NCBI RefSeq assembly: GCF_009707705.1
Contig: NZ_WLYX01000001.1
Span: 1,240,001 to 1,304,000, forward strand
Direction: 5' to 3'
Length of the DNA: 64,000 nucleotides
DNA from: Paludibacterium denitrificans
GTDB lineage: Bacteria; Pseudomonadota; Gammaproteobacteria; Burkholderiales; Chromobacteriaceae
The position numbers and the translations under genes are program-made. The notes under the pieces were generated by a model. It searched no databases. It saw only the letters and a list, made by a program, of their open reading frames with translations, and had not been told where the DNA came from. Shown here piece by piece: positions 34,664-43,668 of the stretch. How positions within the stretch are numbered: the stretch's first letter is position 1; each line of letters starts with the position of its first letter.

Positions 34664-37431
34664 TTAAGCAAACGCGGCCAGATGCGGCCAGTCCACCTCC
34701 CCGGCCGCCGCTAACTTGGCAAAGTAATAGCCTTGCAGCTTGTCGCAGCCCATGTCGCGCAGCAACCGGAGCTGCGAGGCGGTTTCCACGCCTTCGGCCA
34801 CCACTTCCAGCCCGAGGGCGGCAGCGAGCGCCAGAATGGCCCGCACGATGGCGCCGGATTCGGCCGTGCGATCCAGGTCAAACACAAACGACTGGTCGAT
34901 CTTGAGCACGTCAAAGTGGTAACGGTGCAGATAGGACAGCGCGGAGTAACCGGTGCCAAAGTCATCCAGCGCCAGCTTGATGCCCAGCTCGTGCAGGCGC
35001 TGCATCACCGTGGCGGCGGCGTCCGGCACGTCGATCAGCGCACTTTCGGTGATTTCCAGATGCAGCATGGCTTAGGCGGCAGCTGGCTGGCGGCCAGCAC
35101 GCCCGCCATCCAGTCAACCAGCTCCGGCTGATGGAAGTTGGCCGAAGACAGGTTGACGTGCAGGGTACAGTCCGGCCGCACCCGCCCGGCATCCAGCCAG
35201 GCTTTCAGCTGGTGGCAGGCAGCCGTGATCATGTAACGGTCCAGCCGCGTGATCAGGCCGCTTTCTTCCGCCATCGGCAGGAACAGGCTGGGCGCGATCA
35301 GGCCGCGCGTGGGGTGCTGCCAGCGTACCAGTGTTTCGAACCCGACCAGTGCGCCGGTCTTGGCGTCGATAAACGGCTGGTAATACGGCAACAGCTGGTC
35401 GGTATGTTCCAGTGCCCGGCGCAGCTCGCTCTCCAGCGCCAGCTGGTCAGCCTGATTGATGCGCAACTGGTGATTGAACAGGGTGTAGCCATGCCCTTGC
35501 TGTTTGGTGCAATACATGGCGTGGTCGGCATCGCGCAGCAGATCATCGGCCTTGTGGTAATGCGTGCGATCGGCCAGTACCACGCCGACACTGGCGGTGG
35601 AAAACACTTCGCGCCCGGCCAGAATCACCGGCCGGTCAAACGTGGCCACGATGTCACGCGCCAGCGCCTCACACGCGTCCAGGCTGTTGGTCTGCTGGTG
35701 CAACACGGCAAATTCGTCGCCGCCGAGCCGCGCCAGAAAATCGTCCGGCCCCGGGCAAGCGCGGATGCGCGCCCCGGCTTCAAACAGCAGCTGGTCGCCC
35801 ACCAGATGGCCGAGGGTATCGTTCACCAGCTTGAAACGGTCGAGGTCAATAAACAGCACGGCAAAGCAACTACCCTGCCCTTGCCGATAAGCCTCCCAGC
35901 TATGGCGCAGGGTCTTGGCAAAATAGGCACGGTTGGGCAGCTTGGTGAGCGAGTCGTGCAGGCTGTCAAAGGCCAGTTGGGCATTTACGGCATCCAGTTC
36001 GCTGGTACGCTGGCGCACCCGCTGTTCCAGTTCGGCATAGGCGCTTTGCAAGGCTTCCGTGGTCTGGATGCGCGCCAAGGTGGTGCCAATGCTGTTGGCC
36101 ACGCATTCCAGCAGCTCCTGATCGCGGTAACGGTAGAGCTGATCCGGCAGATAGCTCTTCACCGCCAACACGCCACACAGTTGCTGGTCGCAATACAGCG
36201 GCACGCCCAGCCAGCTCTGCGCCGGACCTTGCGTGGCATCCCAGCCCATCGGTTCGGCACCACGCGGCGTCAGCAGCAACGGCTTACCACTGTGCAACAC
36301 CTGTTCGATATACCCCTGACCGGGGCGACGCGGCGTCAGTTGCGCCAGCTGCTCATCGGCGCAATAGGGAAAGCGGATCAGGTCGTGCTCGCGATCATAG
36401 AGCGCCACCATGCAGTTGCGTGCTCGACAACATTTCGGCCAACACGCGATGCAAACCACCGAGAAACGCCTCCAGCGACAGGCTGGTATTGGCCAGTTCG
36501 GCAATGCGGAACAGCGCATTTTGCAGACGCTCCACGCGCTGGCGCTCGGCCATTTCCGCCTGCAGGCGGGCGTTGCTGCCTTCCAGCTCGCAGGTCCGGC
36601 TCCACACCTCGCGCTCCAGCCGCTGGCGGTAGGCCACACGCTCCATGACATGCCCCACCTGCCGGGCGGCAAACACAAACATCGCCTGTTGCGCTTCGGC
36701 GTGCACACCGGCTGGTCGGCATAGCGCAGCAGCACCATGGCGCCGATGATGCCACCGGTGGCGTCGTACAGCGGCACGCCCAGCCAGAGCCGCGGCAGAT
36801 TGTCCGGCTGGTGCAGCGAGGGCGCATGGCCCAGTTGTTGCAGTTCGGCCTGCGTCAGCAGCACCGGCTGGCCATGGCGCAACAGCCGGGCCAGCAGTGA
36901 TACCGGTTGGCTGGCCAGCGCAAAACACTCATCGGGGCGCGGCGCAGGATGGGCCGCATCGGCATAAAACGGAAAACTCAAGGCGCCCGCTTCGGCGTCA
37001 TAGCAGGCGATATAGAAATGCTGCGCGTCCACCAGACGGCGCAAAAGCGGAGGCAGGCGTGGGATCAGGTCGTCCAGCGTCGTGGCCTCGGCGGCCAATT
37101 GGCTGATTTCCAGCAGGGCTTCGTTGGTAATGCGCGACAGCGATTGTTCGGTGCGCAGCGCGGCGCTGAGCAAATGGCCGGTCAACAGGCTCGCCATTTC
37201 CGCCATGCCATCGGGTGCGGACCCGCGCCACACCAGCCAGCCGAGATTGCCCTGCGAGCCGGTCAAGGCCAGCGCACCGGCGTCCGGCCCGGGCAAACGG
37301 CCACTTTCCAGTTCGGCGGCAGTAGGCAGGCTATCGGCCAGCCCCCAGCTTCCCAGCCGCTGCCAGACCGCCCCCAGTTTGCCCCACACCGCCGCCGCCA
37401 GCAGACCGGGCTGGCGCTCCAGCCACTGCAA
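34664..37431 (-). CDS. GAF-GAF-GGDEF-EAL cyclic-di-GMP signalling protein
   Basis: A cytoplasmic protein of about 920 residues. Two GAF-like sensor domains (AQHFYIACYD...LWLGVPLYD, then ARNCMVALYD...SWLGVPLYC) flank a coiled coil. GGDEF comes next with an intact RLGGDEFAVLHQ, then EAL. The EAL catalytic residues are largely present (HVNLSSANF, LEITESALID, DDFGTGYSALSYL, KIDQSFV, VVAEGVET), but the signature itself reads FETLVRW. No RxxD inhibitory site precedes GGDEF. Breaks are near 36703, 36423 and 35073. The start at 37431 is a TTG and is uncertain. The gene lies between bioF and bioH. DUS-like copies at 35137 and 36434. Confidence 0.9.
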
Positions 37432-37568
37432 GGCCTGCCGAGCGGCCTGCTCGGGCGTATCCGGTACTCTGCCGCGCTATTTAAGGTCATTATCGTCGTC
37501 TGTGTTAGCCGGATATTCCGGAGAATGACAGTTCCCGCCCGCCCCTCCCGACTGGCGACGCCCTGTCA

Positions 37569-38734
37569 TCACACTTCCTGACCGCCTGCAGATTGCAACA
37601 CACAGTGCAGCAACGCTTCCAGCTGCGGCAAGGTATGCGCAGCAGACAACGACACGCGCAAGCGGGCGGTGCCTTGTGGCACCGTGGGCGGCCGAATCGA
37701 TGGCACCCAGAAGCCCGCCTGTCGCAGCCGTTCGGCCAATGACAGAGCCTGCTCATTGCTGCCTATAATAAGTGGCTGAATCGCCGTCCGTGAAGCGTTT
37801 AAACGATAATAACTACCCGTCATGAGCTGTTGCATGCAGGCTACCAGTTGCTGCAATCGCTCGCGCCGCCAGCTTTCCTCCGCTATCAGCGTCAAACTGG
37901 CCTTAACCGCTTCGGCCAGTGCCGGTGGCTGGGCCGTGGTAAAAATGTAGGTGCGTGCGCTGTTCACCAGCCACTCCACCAGCAATTCCGTTTAGCTTCC
38001 ACAAAAGCGCCCGCCACCCCGGCCGCCTTGCCCAGCGTGGCCATATAGATCAGTCGCGGGCTGGACAAACCGGCATCCACCAACGAGCCATGCCCCTCGC
38101 CCAACACGCCAAAGCCGTGGGCATCGTCCACATACAGCCAGGCATCGTAGGTTTCGGCCAACTCCAGCAAGCCCTTGAGCGGCGCCTCGTCGCCATCCAT
38201 GCTGTAGACCGCATCAACCGCGATCAGCCGACGCCGTGCCGGAGTGGATTCCAGTAACTGGCGCAGATGCGTCAGGTCGTTATGGCGGAAACGCTTGAAC
38301 GTGGCACGCGACAGCACACAGCCGTCATTCAGCGACGCATGATTGAGGCGATCGGCAAACACCGCATCGCCACGCCCCACCAGGCTGGCAATCACCGCCA
38401 GATTGGCGGCATAGCCAGAACCAAACAATAGCGCCGCCTCACAGCGCACAAAACGCGCCAACGCCTGTTCGGCTTCTTCATGCGCGGCAAAGTGGCCGGA
38501 CACCAGATGGGATGAGCCGCCACCCAGCCCCCAGCGCGCCAGGCCCTGCTGGGCGGCGGCAATCAAGGCCGGATGGTTGGCCAGCCCCAGATAATCGTTA
38601 CTGGCAAACGCTAGATAAGGTTTGCCATCCACCACCACTTCGGGCTGCTGCGGCGTTTCCAGCACATGGCGCTGACGCCGGCGGTGCTCGCCTTCCAACG
38701 CTAGCAACGCGGCCGAAAGTTGTTCAGATTGCAT
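37569..38734 (-). CDS. bioF: 8-amino-7-oxononanoate synthase BioF
   Basis: BioF condenses pimeloyl-ACP with L-alanine using PLP. SNDYLGLANHPALIAAAQQ, HLVSGHFAAHEEAEQALARF, VDDAHGFGVLGEGHGSL and the PLP lysine segment MATLGKAAGVAGAF are family marks. A break near 37996 (GCTAAACG) splits GAFVE from ELLVEWLVNSARTYIF. About 388 residues. The start MQSEQLSAALLALEG at 38734 fits the family. The 110-base gap to bioB holds a DUS-like copy and an imperfect inverted repeat. A DUS-like copy at 38153 encodes Leu-Ala-Glu. Confidence 0.95.
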
Positions 38735-38764
38735 GATGAAACGGGCTCAGGGCCCATGCTAAAG

Positions 38765-38774
38765 GTTGGCCGAA
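38765..38774 (+). repeat. DUS-like repeat between bioB and bioF
   Basis: Isolated intergenic copy, TAAAGGTTGGCCGAATC, 31 bases before the bioF start. Confidence 0.85.
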
Positions 38775-38781
38775 TCCAGCG

Positions 38782-38820
38782 CTTGAAACCCTCATCTATA
38801 TATAAGGCGTGAGTTTCAAG
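38782..38820. repeat. Inverted repeat CTTGAAAC...GTTTCAAG with TATATATA loop
   Basis: Eight-base perfect arms (38782-38789 and 38813-38820) surround a loop containing TATATATA, in the bioB-bioF gap. It could be a regulator site or an internal promoter. It does not match the BirA operator TTGTAAACC I know from enteric bacteria. No T run follows on either strand, so I do not call a terminator. Confidence 0.45.
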
Positions 38821-38845
38821 TATTAGATTATTCTTAAACTGTTAA

Positions 38846-39836
38846 TTATAACGGCGACAGGTCAAGTTTTTCCATCAGTACCCGGTCAGCGTCCACGTCC
38901 GGGTTGCCGGTCGTCAACAATTTATCGCCATAAAAGATGGAGTTGGCACCCGCCGAGAAACAGAGCGCCTGCATGGCTTCCGGCATTTCGCGCCGCCCGG
39001 CAGACAGGCGCACATAGCTCTGCGGCATGGTCAGGCGCGCCACCGCAATGGTACGCACAAACTCGGTCCAATCGATGTTGTCGGCACCCTCCAGCGGCGT
39101 ACCCGTCACCTTGACCAGATTGTTGATCGGCACCGACTCCGGCGGCGGCGTCAAATTGGCAAGCTGGGCAATCAAACCGGCACGGTCATGACGGGTGTCA
39201 TTCAGGCCGACAATCCCCCCCGCAGCACACCGACAAACCGGCGCTGCGCACCTTGCCCAGTGTATCCAGACGGTCTTCATACTCGCGCGTCTGGATGATG
39301 TCTGCGTACTTGTCCGGTGCGGTATCCAGATTGTGATTATAGAAATCCAGCCCGGCTTCTTTTAACTGCTCCGCCCGGCCGTCTTTCAACAAACCAAACG
39401 TGGCACAGGTTTCCATGCCCAGCGCCTTCACCTCGCTCACCATGCGCAAGGTCTGCTCCAGATCGGCATCCTTCGGGCCACGCCGGGCGGCGCCCATGCA
39501 AAAACGCCCGGCGCCATTGGCCTTGGCGGTACGCGCGGCGGCAATCACCTCATCCACCGTCATCATCGGCTGCTCTTCCACCGGAGTGTCGTGATGCACC
39601 GATTGCGGACAGTAACCACAATCTTCCGGACAGCCACCGGTCTTGATGGAAATCAGCGTGGACAGCTGTACCTTGGTCGGATCAAAAAACTGGCGGTGCA
39701 CCTCGGCGGCACGGAACACCAGCTCCATGAACGGCAGCGACAGCAGCGCCTCGATATCCGCTACCGACCAGGTTTTGGCAGCCGGATGCGGGGTGGCGGG
39801 ACGGGCAAACGTAATGGGGGAAGACGAAGTAGACAT
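38846..39836 (-). CDS. bioB: Biotin synthase BioB
   Basis: BioB is a radical AdoMet enzyme that inserts sulphur into dethiobiotin. The cluster-binding motif is CPEDCGYC within [50 protein letters not shown] and [20 protein letters not shown] are family signatures. The start [20 protein letters not shown] at 39836 has AGGAG eight bases upstream. One break near 39215, in a run of G, separates VCCGG from [12 protein letters not shown]. About 330 residues. It is divergent from comF. Confidence 0.96.
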
Positions 39837-39945
39837 AACGCTCCTGATACGGGAGAGCACCCGCTACCACCGCGCTCATGGGGCGGCCGCACCGGGTTCT
39901 GAAATAATGGGTAATGTGCTGCAACAGGCAAAATCTTGAGGGGGC

Positions 39946-40659
39946 ATGGCCATGCTGTCAAACATAACAAGGCTATTAATTGACAACTGCTCGTTTATTA
40001 ATCAGCCATGTCTATTATGTCACGGCCACAACGCCATCAATGGCCTGTGTCCGGCCTGCCGAAACAGCCTGCCCACCCTCCCCGCTGCGCACTGCCCGCG
40101 CTGTGCCGAGCCGGTTGCCAATGGTCAGCTCTGCGGCCACTGCCAACGCCATCCGCCCGCCTTTGACGCCCTACACGCTCCCTATGTTTTTGGCTACCCC
40201 GGATGGCCTGATTCATGCTTTCAAGTACGGAAAACGGCTGGAAATGGCAGGGGTGCTGGGTGGTCTCATGGCCGATTTTACCCGACAAAACGGCCGGAAA
40301 AGTGACCGGTAATACCTGTTCCCTTGGCAAAAGAACGACTTGCAGAACGGGGCTTCAATCAGAGTGATGAGCTGGCGCGAGCAATCGCTGGTACAATGCA
40401 AAGCTGTTTTTCGGCCAACTTGTGTTGGCGAAAATACAACACATCGTCTCAGGCGTCGCTCAAACGCGCCGCGCGGCTCAAAAATGTCCGCGATGCGTTT
40501 GGCGTAAAACGACGGCTCGACGGGCTTTGCGTTGCCATCGTGGACGATGTGGCCACTAGCGGCGCCACCCTCTCGGCACTGGCCGAAACCCTCAAAAAAC
40601 AGGGGGCAAAACGGGTGGATGCATGGGTACTTGCCAAGGCATTTCCCCCAAAAACTTGA
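39946..40659 (+). CDS. comF: ComF family competence/phosphoribosyltransferase protein
   Basis: ComF-like proteins act in natural transformation, helping handle incoming single-stranded DNA. A four-cysteine zinc finger (CLLCHGHNAINGLCPACR) and a second pair (CPRCAEP, LCGHCQRH) precede a PRPP-type domain. That domain has VIPVPLAKERLAERGFNQSD and the PRPP loop VAIVDDVATSGATL. Breaks are near 40203 (before DGLIHAFKYGKRLEM) and between about 40275 and 40310 (before VIPVPLAKE). About 238 residues. ATG codons at 39946 and 39952 are both possible. A DUS-like copy at 40410 lies inside. Confidence 0.85.
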
Positions 40660-40699
40660 CCAACTTTTTGATTCCTTGGAACAATCCGACCTGCCAACG

Positions 40700-41164
40700 A
40701 TGTTCACTGTTGTTCTTTTTCAGCCGGAAATACCGCCCAATACGGGCAATGTGATTCGTTTATGTGCCAACACCGGCTGTGAACTGCATCTGGTCAAACC
40801 GATGGGTTTCCCATTGGACGATGCCAAGTTGCGACGCGCCGGGCTCGATTACCACGAATATGCCCGAGTCGTTGTCCACGAAAACTGGGATGCGTGTCTT
40901 GCCACCTTGCAGGGACGGCGAATTTTTGCCGCCACGACCAAGGGCGCCACGCGTCACGACCAGATCACTTTCCTGCCCGGGGACGTCTTATTGTTCGGGC
41001 CTGAATCCCGCGGCTTGCCGCAAGATGTGCTGGAGTCTTTGCCTCCGCAACATCGGGTTCGTTTGCCGATGCGTCCCCAATCGAGAAGCCTCAACCTCTC
41101 CAATGCCGTTGCTGTGATGGTATTCGAGGCGTGGCGGCAGATCGGATTCGAGGGAGGAAGCTGA
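40700..41164 (+). CDS. trmL: tRNA (cytidine/uridine-34-2'-O)-methyltransferase TrmL
   Basis: TrmL 2'-O-methylates the wobble base of tRNA-Leu isoacceptors. It is an intact 154-residue SPOUT (trefoil knot) protein starting MFTVVLFQPEIPPNTGNVIR. It contains LCANTGCELHLVKPMGFPL, LLFGPESRGLP and the terminal knot segment RLPMRPQSRSLNLSNAVA. It starts 40 bases after comF and is probably co-transcribed with it. Confidence 0.95.
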   Translation: MFTVVLFQPEIPPNTGNVIRLCANTGCELHLVKPMGFPLDDAKLRRAGLDYHEYARVVVHENWDACLATLQGRRIFAATTKGATRHDQITFLPGDVLLFGPESRGLPQDVLESLPPQHRVRLPMRPQSRSLNLSNAVAVMVFEAWRQIGFEGGS

Positions 41165-41201
41165 CAGTTCACAGGTTGGCCCAACAGCATAAGGGAGGTC
41201 T

Positions 41202-42036
41202 ATGAAACCTGTACTCCGATGGCTGTGGCTAGTGTTCGTCAGTCTTGTGCTTGTGGCCTGTTCCACTGTGAAGACAGCCAGTGCTACCAGCCCCTCGTCG
41301 GCCCAGCCGACAAAAAAGACCGTTGTCAGAAACGGAGCCTATTTCCAGAAAGATGATCTGGCGGAACATATCCCCGTCAATCTGAATCTGGTTCCCGATG
41401 CCGTCCCGCAGACGGAGCCGCTGATCAAAGCGGCCAATCTGCCCTACGCGGCAATGGGCATGAGCTTCCGCCCTGACACCAGTGACAAGCCGTTTAAAGC
41501 CACTGGTCGTGCCTCTTGGTACGGCAAAAAGTTTCATGGCAGAAGAACCACGTCGGGCGAACGCTACGACATGTATGCCATGACCGCCGCGCACCCTACT
41601 TTACCGATCCCTAGTTACGCCGGGGTGACAAACCTGAAAAATGGCGAATCGGTAATCGTGCGCATCAACGACCGCGGCCCGTTCCACAAGAGCCGCATGA
41701 TGGATCTGTCCTACGCCGCGGCCAGCAAGCTGGGCTTCATCCAGCAAGGCAGCGCCAAAGTCGCCGTAGAACGGGTATGGCCTGCCAATGGGGGAGAAGT
41801 GGCCACCCGTCCGGTCAGCAATCCAGCCGGGACAGCAGGCTAAGCGTTTAGCCACCCAACCGGCCGCCCCAGTTGGCCAACGTTCCGACGTTGTTGGGGG
41901 GATAACGGCCAGCGGTGCCGGGGACGTTGCTCAGTCAGCCATGACGAGCACATCCCGGTGCCCCACACCCGGACGCGGTGTGATTCGGGCCATGCACATC
42001 ACAGCAGGCAGCGGCCAGCTCCGCATCAAGACCTAA
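41202..42036 (+). CDS. rlpA: RlpA-type septal ring lipoprotein (lytic transglycosylase)
   Basis: A lipoprotein signal (MKPVLRWLWLVFVSLVLVAC, lipobox LVAC) precedes a double-psi beta-barrel domain: TGRASWYGKKFHGRRTTSGE, then MTAAHPTLPIPSYAGVTNL and VIVRINDRGPFHKSRMMDLS. RlpA cleaves denuded glycan strands at the septum. A corrupted site at 41838-41845 (GGCTAAGC) ends the first frame after NPAGTAG. Read through, the protein continues another 65 residues or so to 42036. No SPOR domain is recognisable in that tail, so the C-terminus is uncertain. Confidence 0.85.
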
Positions 42037-42088
42037 CGTGCATCGGCAGTGATAAACAGAACCCGGCAGGGGCCGAGCTGTATCACCC

Positions 42089-42118
42089 AAAGGCGAAGGA
42101 AACCTCCTTCGCCTTTTT
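42089..42118 (+). terminator. Rho-independent terminator after rlpA
   Basis: Perfect stem AAGGCGAAGGA / TCCTTCGCCTT with loop AACC, followed by TTTT on the plus strand. Confidence 0.9.
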
Positions 42119-42135
42119 TCATGTCCATCAGGCAA

Positions 42136-42166
42136 CAAAAAGCCCCGGCAATGACTGCGCCGGGGC
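42136..42166 (-). terminator. Rho-independent terminator after engB
   Basis: On the minus strand the stem GCCCCGGC / GCCGGGGC is followed by TTTTTG. It lies about 100 bases past the engB stop, back to back with the rlpA terminator. Confidence 0.8.
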
Positions 42167-42266
42167 AAAAGCCTTAGATGTCAGCGTAAGGCCCCCGCTC
42201 AGGGAGGCGAGCGGGAGGTGCCAGAGCACCTGCTAACTTAGGTGCGCCAGTGGCTGCAAAGTTCCG

Positions 42267-42890
42267 TCACTCGCTGGCCACTTCGGCCTCGGCCGGACCC
42301 AGATAGTCATCAAACCAGCGCGACACCACGGCTTCCACCTCTTCTACCCCGGTTTTTTTCAGGCTGGAAAACAATTGCACCGAGACGCCGGGGTAATCCT
42401 TGAGCTCGCGTTTGACCGAAGTCAGGACCTTCATTTGCTCCTGCCGCGAAAATTTGTCGGCCTTGGACAGCAGAATGTGCACCGGTCGCCCCGTGACGCG
42501 AAAGAATTCCAGCATCTTGCGATCCAGCTCCTTGAGCGGATGGCGGGCATCCATGATCAGCAACAGGCCGATCAGGCTTTGCCGGGTTTGCAGGTAACGC
42601 CCCAACAGCTCCACCCAGTGCGCCCGCACGGCTTCCGGCACCGGGCGTAGCCATAGCCCGGCAGATCCACCAGAAAACGCTGCCGCCCGAGGTCAAAGAA
42701 GTTGATATGCTGCGTGCGGCCGGGCGTCTTGGAAACGTAGGCCAGCCGGGTGCGATTAGCCAGCGTATTGAGGGCGCTGGACTTGCTTAACATTGGACCG
42801 TCCGACGAAAGCAACCTCCGCCGCAGTGGGCGGAAGGTCCTTCAAATGGTTGACGGTGGTGAAGAAACTGGCGTTTTGAAAAATCGACAT
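42267..42890 (-). CDS. engB: Ribosome biogenesis GTPase YsxC/EngB
   Basis: EngB is a small GTPase for 50S subunit assembly and division. The N-terminus [20 protein letters not shown] leads to the P-loop GRSNVGKSS; then [12 protein letters not shown] (switch), VDLPGYGYA (G3) and [12 protein letters not shown] (G4). A break at about 42784-42789 lies exactly in the P-loop: TTAAGC replaces bases that must encode Gly before Lys-Ser. A second near 42645 splits GYGYA from VPEAVRAHW. About 207 residues. It is divergent from the cytochrome gene. Confidence 0.93.
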
Positions 42891-42980
42891 AGTAGTAAGG
42901 GTGAAATCAGTTGGTATAGAATAACAGGTTTGAAATTGCCACTTTCACAGATATTTACGAATTCCCCTCAAGGAGCGACC

Positions 42981-43595
42981 ATGAAACGTATGATGCTGTT
43001 GGCGATGGCTGCGGCAACCCTAGCTGGCTCTGCGCTGGCCAACCAGCCGGTTAGCAAGGGTGATCCGGTAAAAGGCAAGCAAATCGTGGACACGGTATGT
43101 GCTGCCTGTCACGGCGCTGACGGTAATAGCGTTGCGTCGGCCAACCCGACCCGGCGGGGCAACACCGAGGCTTACCTGCTCACCCAGTTGAAGAACTTCA
43201 AGGCCGGTACCCGTAACAACCCGACCATGATGGGCATGGCAGCGACGCTGTCCGATGCGGACATGCTGAACGTTACCGCCTACTTCAGCCAGCAGAAGCC
43301 GAAGGCCCGCGAAGCCTCCGACAAGACCCAGATGCCGCTGGGCAAGAAGATTTACCAGGCTGGCAACAGCTACACCCACGTACCGGCCTGCATGGCCTGT
43401 CACGGCCCGGCTGGCAAGGGTATCCCGGACCAGTTCCCGCGTCTGGGCAGCCAGCACGCCGCTTACATTGCCAAGCAGCTGAACGACTTCAAGGTGGGGA
43501 CCGCTCGCAAGAACCCCACCATGTCGGATATTGCTTCCCGCATGAGCGATGCCGAAATGAAGGCTGTGGCCGAATACATTTCGGGTCTCCGTTAA
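42981..43595 (+). CDS. Diheme cytochrome c4-type protein
   Basis: A signal peptide (MKRMMLLAMAAATLAGSALA) precedes two cytochrome c domains, each with one haem site: CAACH near residue 38 and CMACH near residue 136. Axial Met candidates lie in PTMMGMA and PTMSDIASRMSD. Total length is 204 residues, typical of periplasmic c4 that feeds terminal oxidases. AAGGAG lies seven bases before the ATG. The stretch NPTRRGNTEAYLL near 43147-43180 lacks the usual LAGQ motif and may hide compensating errors. The resB/ccsA maturation genes follow directly. Confidence 0.9.
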   Translation: MKRMMLLAMAAATLAGSALANQPVSKGDPVKGKQIVDTVCAACHGADGNSVASANPTRRGNTEAYLLTQLKNFKAGTRNNPTMMGMAATLSDADMLNVTAYFSQQKPKAREASDKTQMPLGKKIYQAGNSYTHVPACMACHGPAGKGIPDQFPRLGSQHAAYIAKQLNDFKVGTARKNPTMSDIASRMSDAEMKAVAEYISGLR

Positions 43596-43623
43596 GCGCA
43601 ACTTTTGCGCCTAACCATGTTCA

Positions 43624-43656
43624 AAAGGGAAGCCCCGGACCGGGCTTCCCTTTTTT
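43624..43656 (+). terminator. Rho-independent terminator after cytochrome c4
   Basis: AAAAGGGAAGCCC and GGGCTTCCCTTTTTT form a strong stem with T run. It lies 29 bases after the stop and 13 bases before the resB start. Confidence 0.9.
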
Positions 43657-43668
43657 ATTTAGCCGATT

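Noticed and set aside
34656-34672. TTAAGC at the end of the GGDEF-EAL gene as another corrupted site
   Set aside because: The protein is already past the last EAL motif there, so this may be a genuine stop; no conserved residues follow to decide.
35131-36648. Plus-strand ORF of 505 codons
   Set aside because: Antisense to the GGDEF-EAL gene, with no recognisable domain.
39956-39985. TGTCAA...TTGACA inverted repeat as a BirA operator for divergent bioB/comF
   Set aside because: Arms are only six bases, spacing and sequence differ from known BirA sites, and it lies inside the comF start region.
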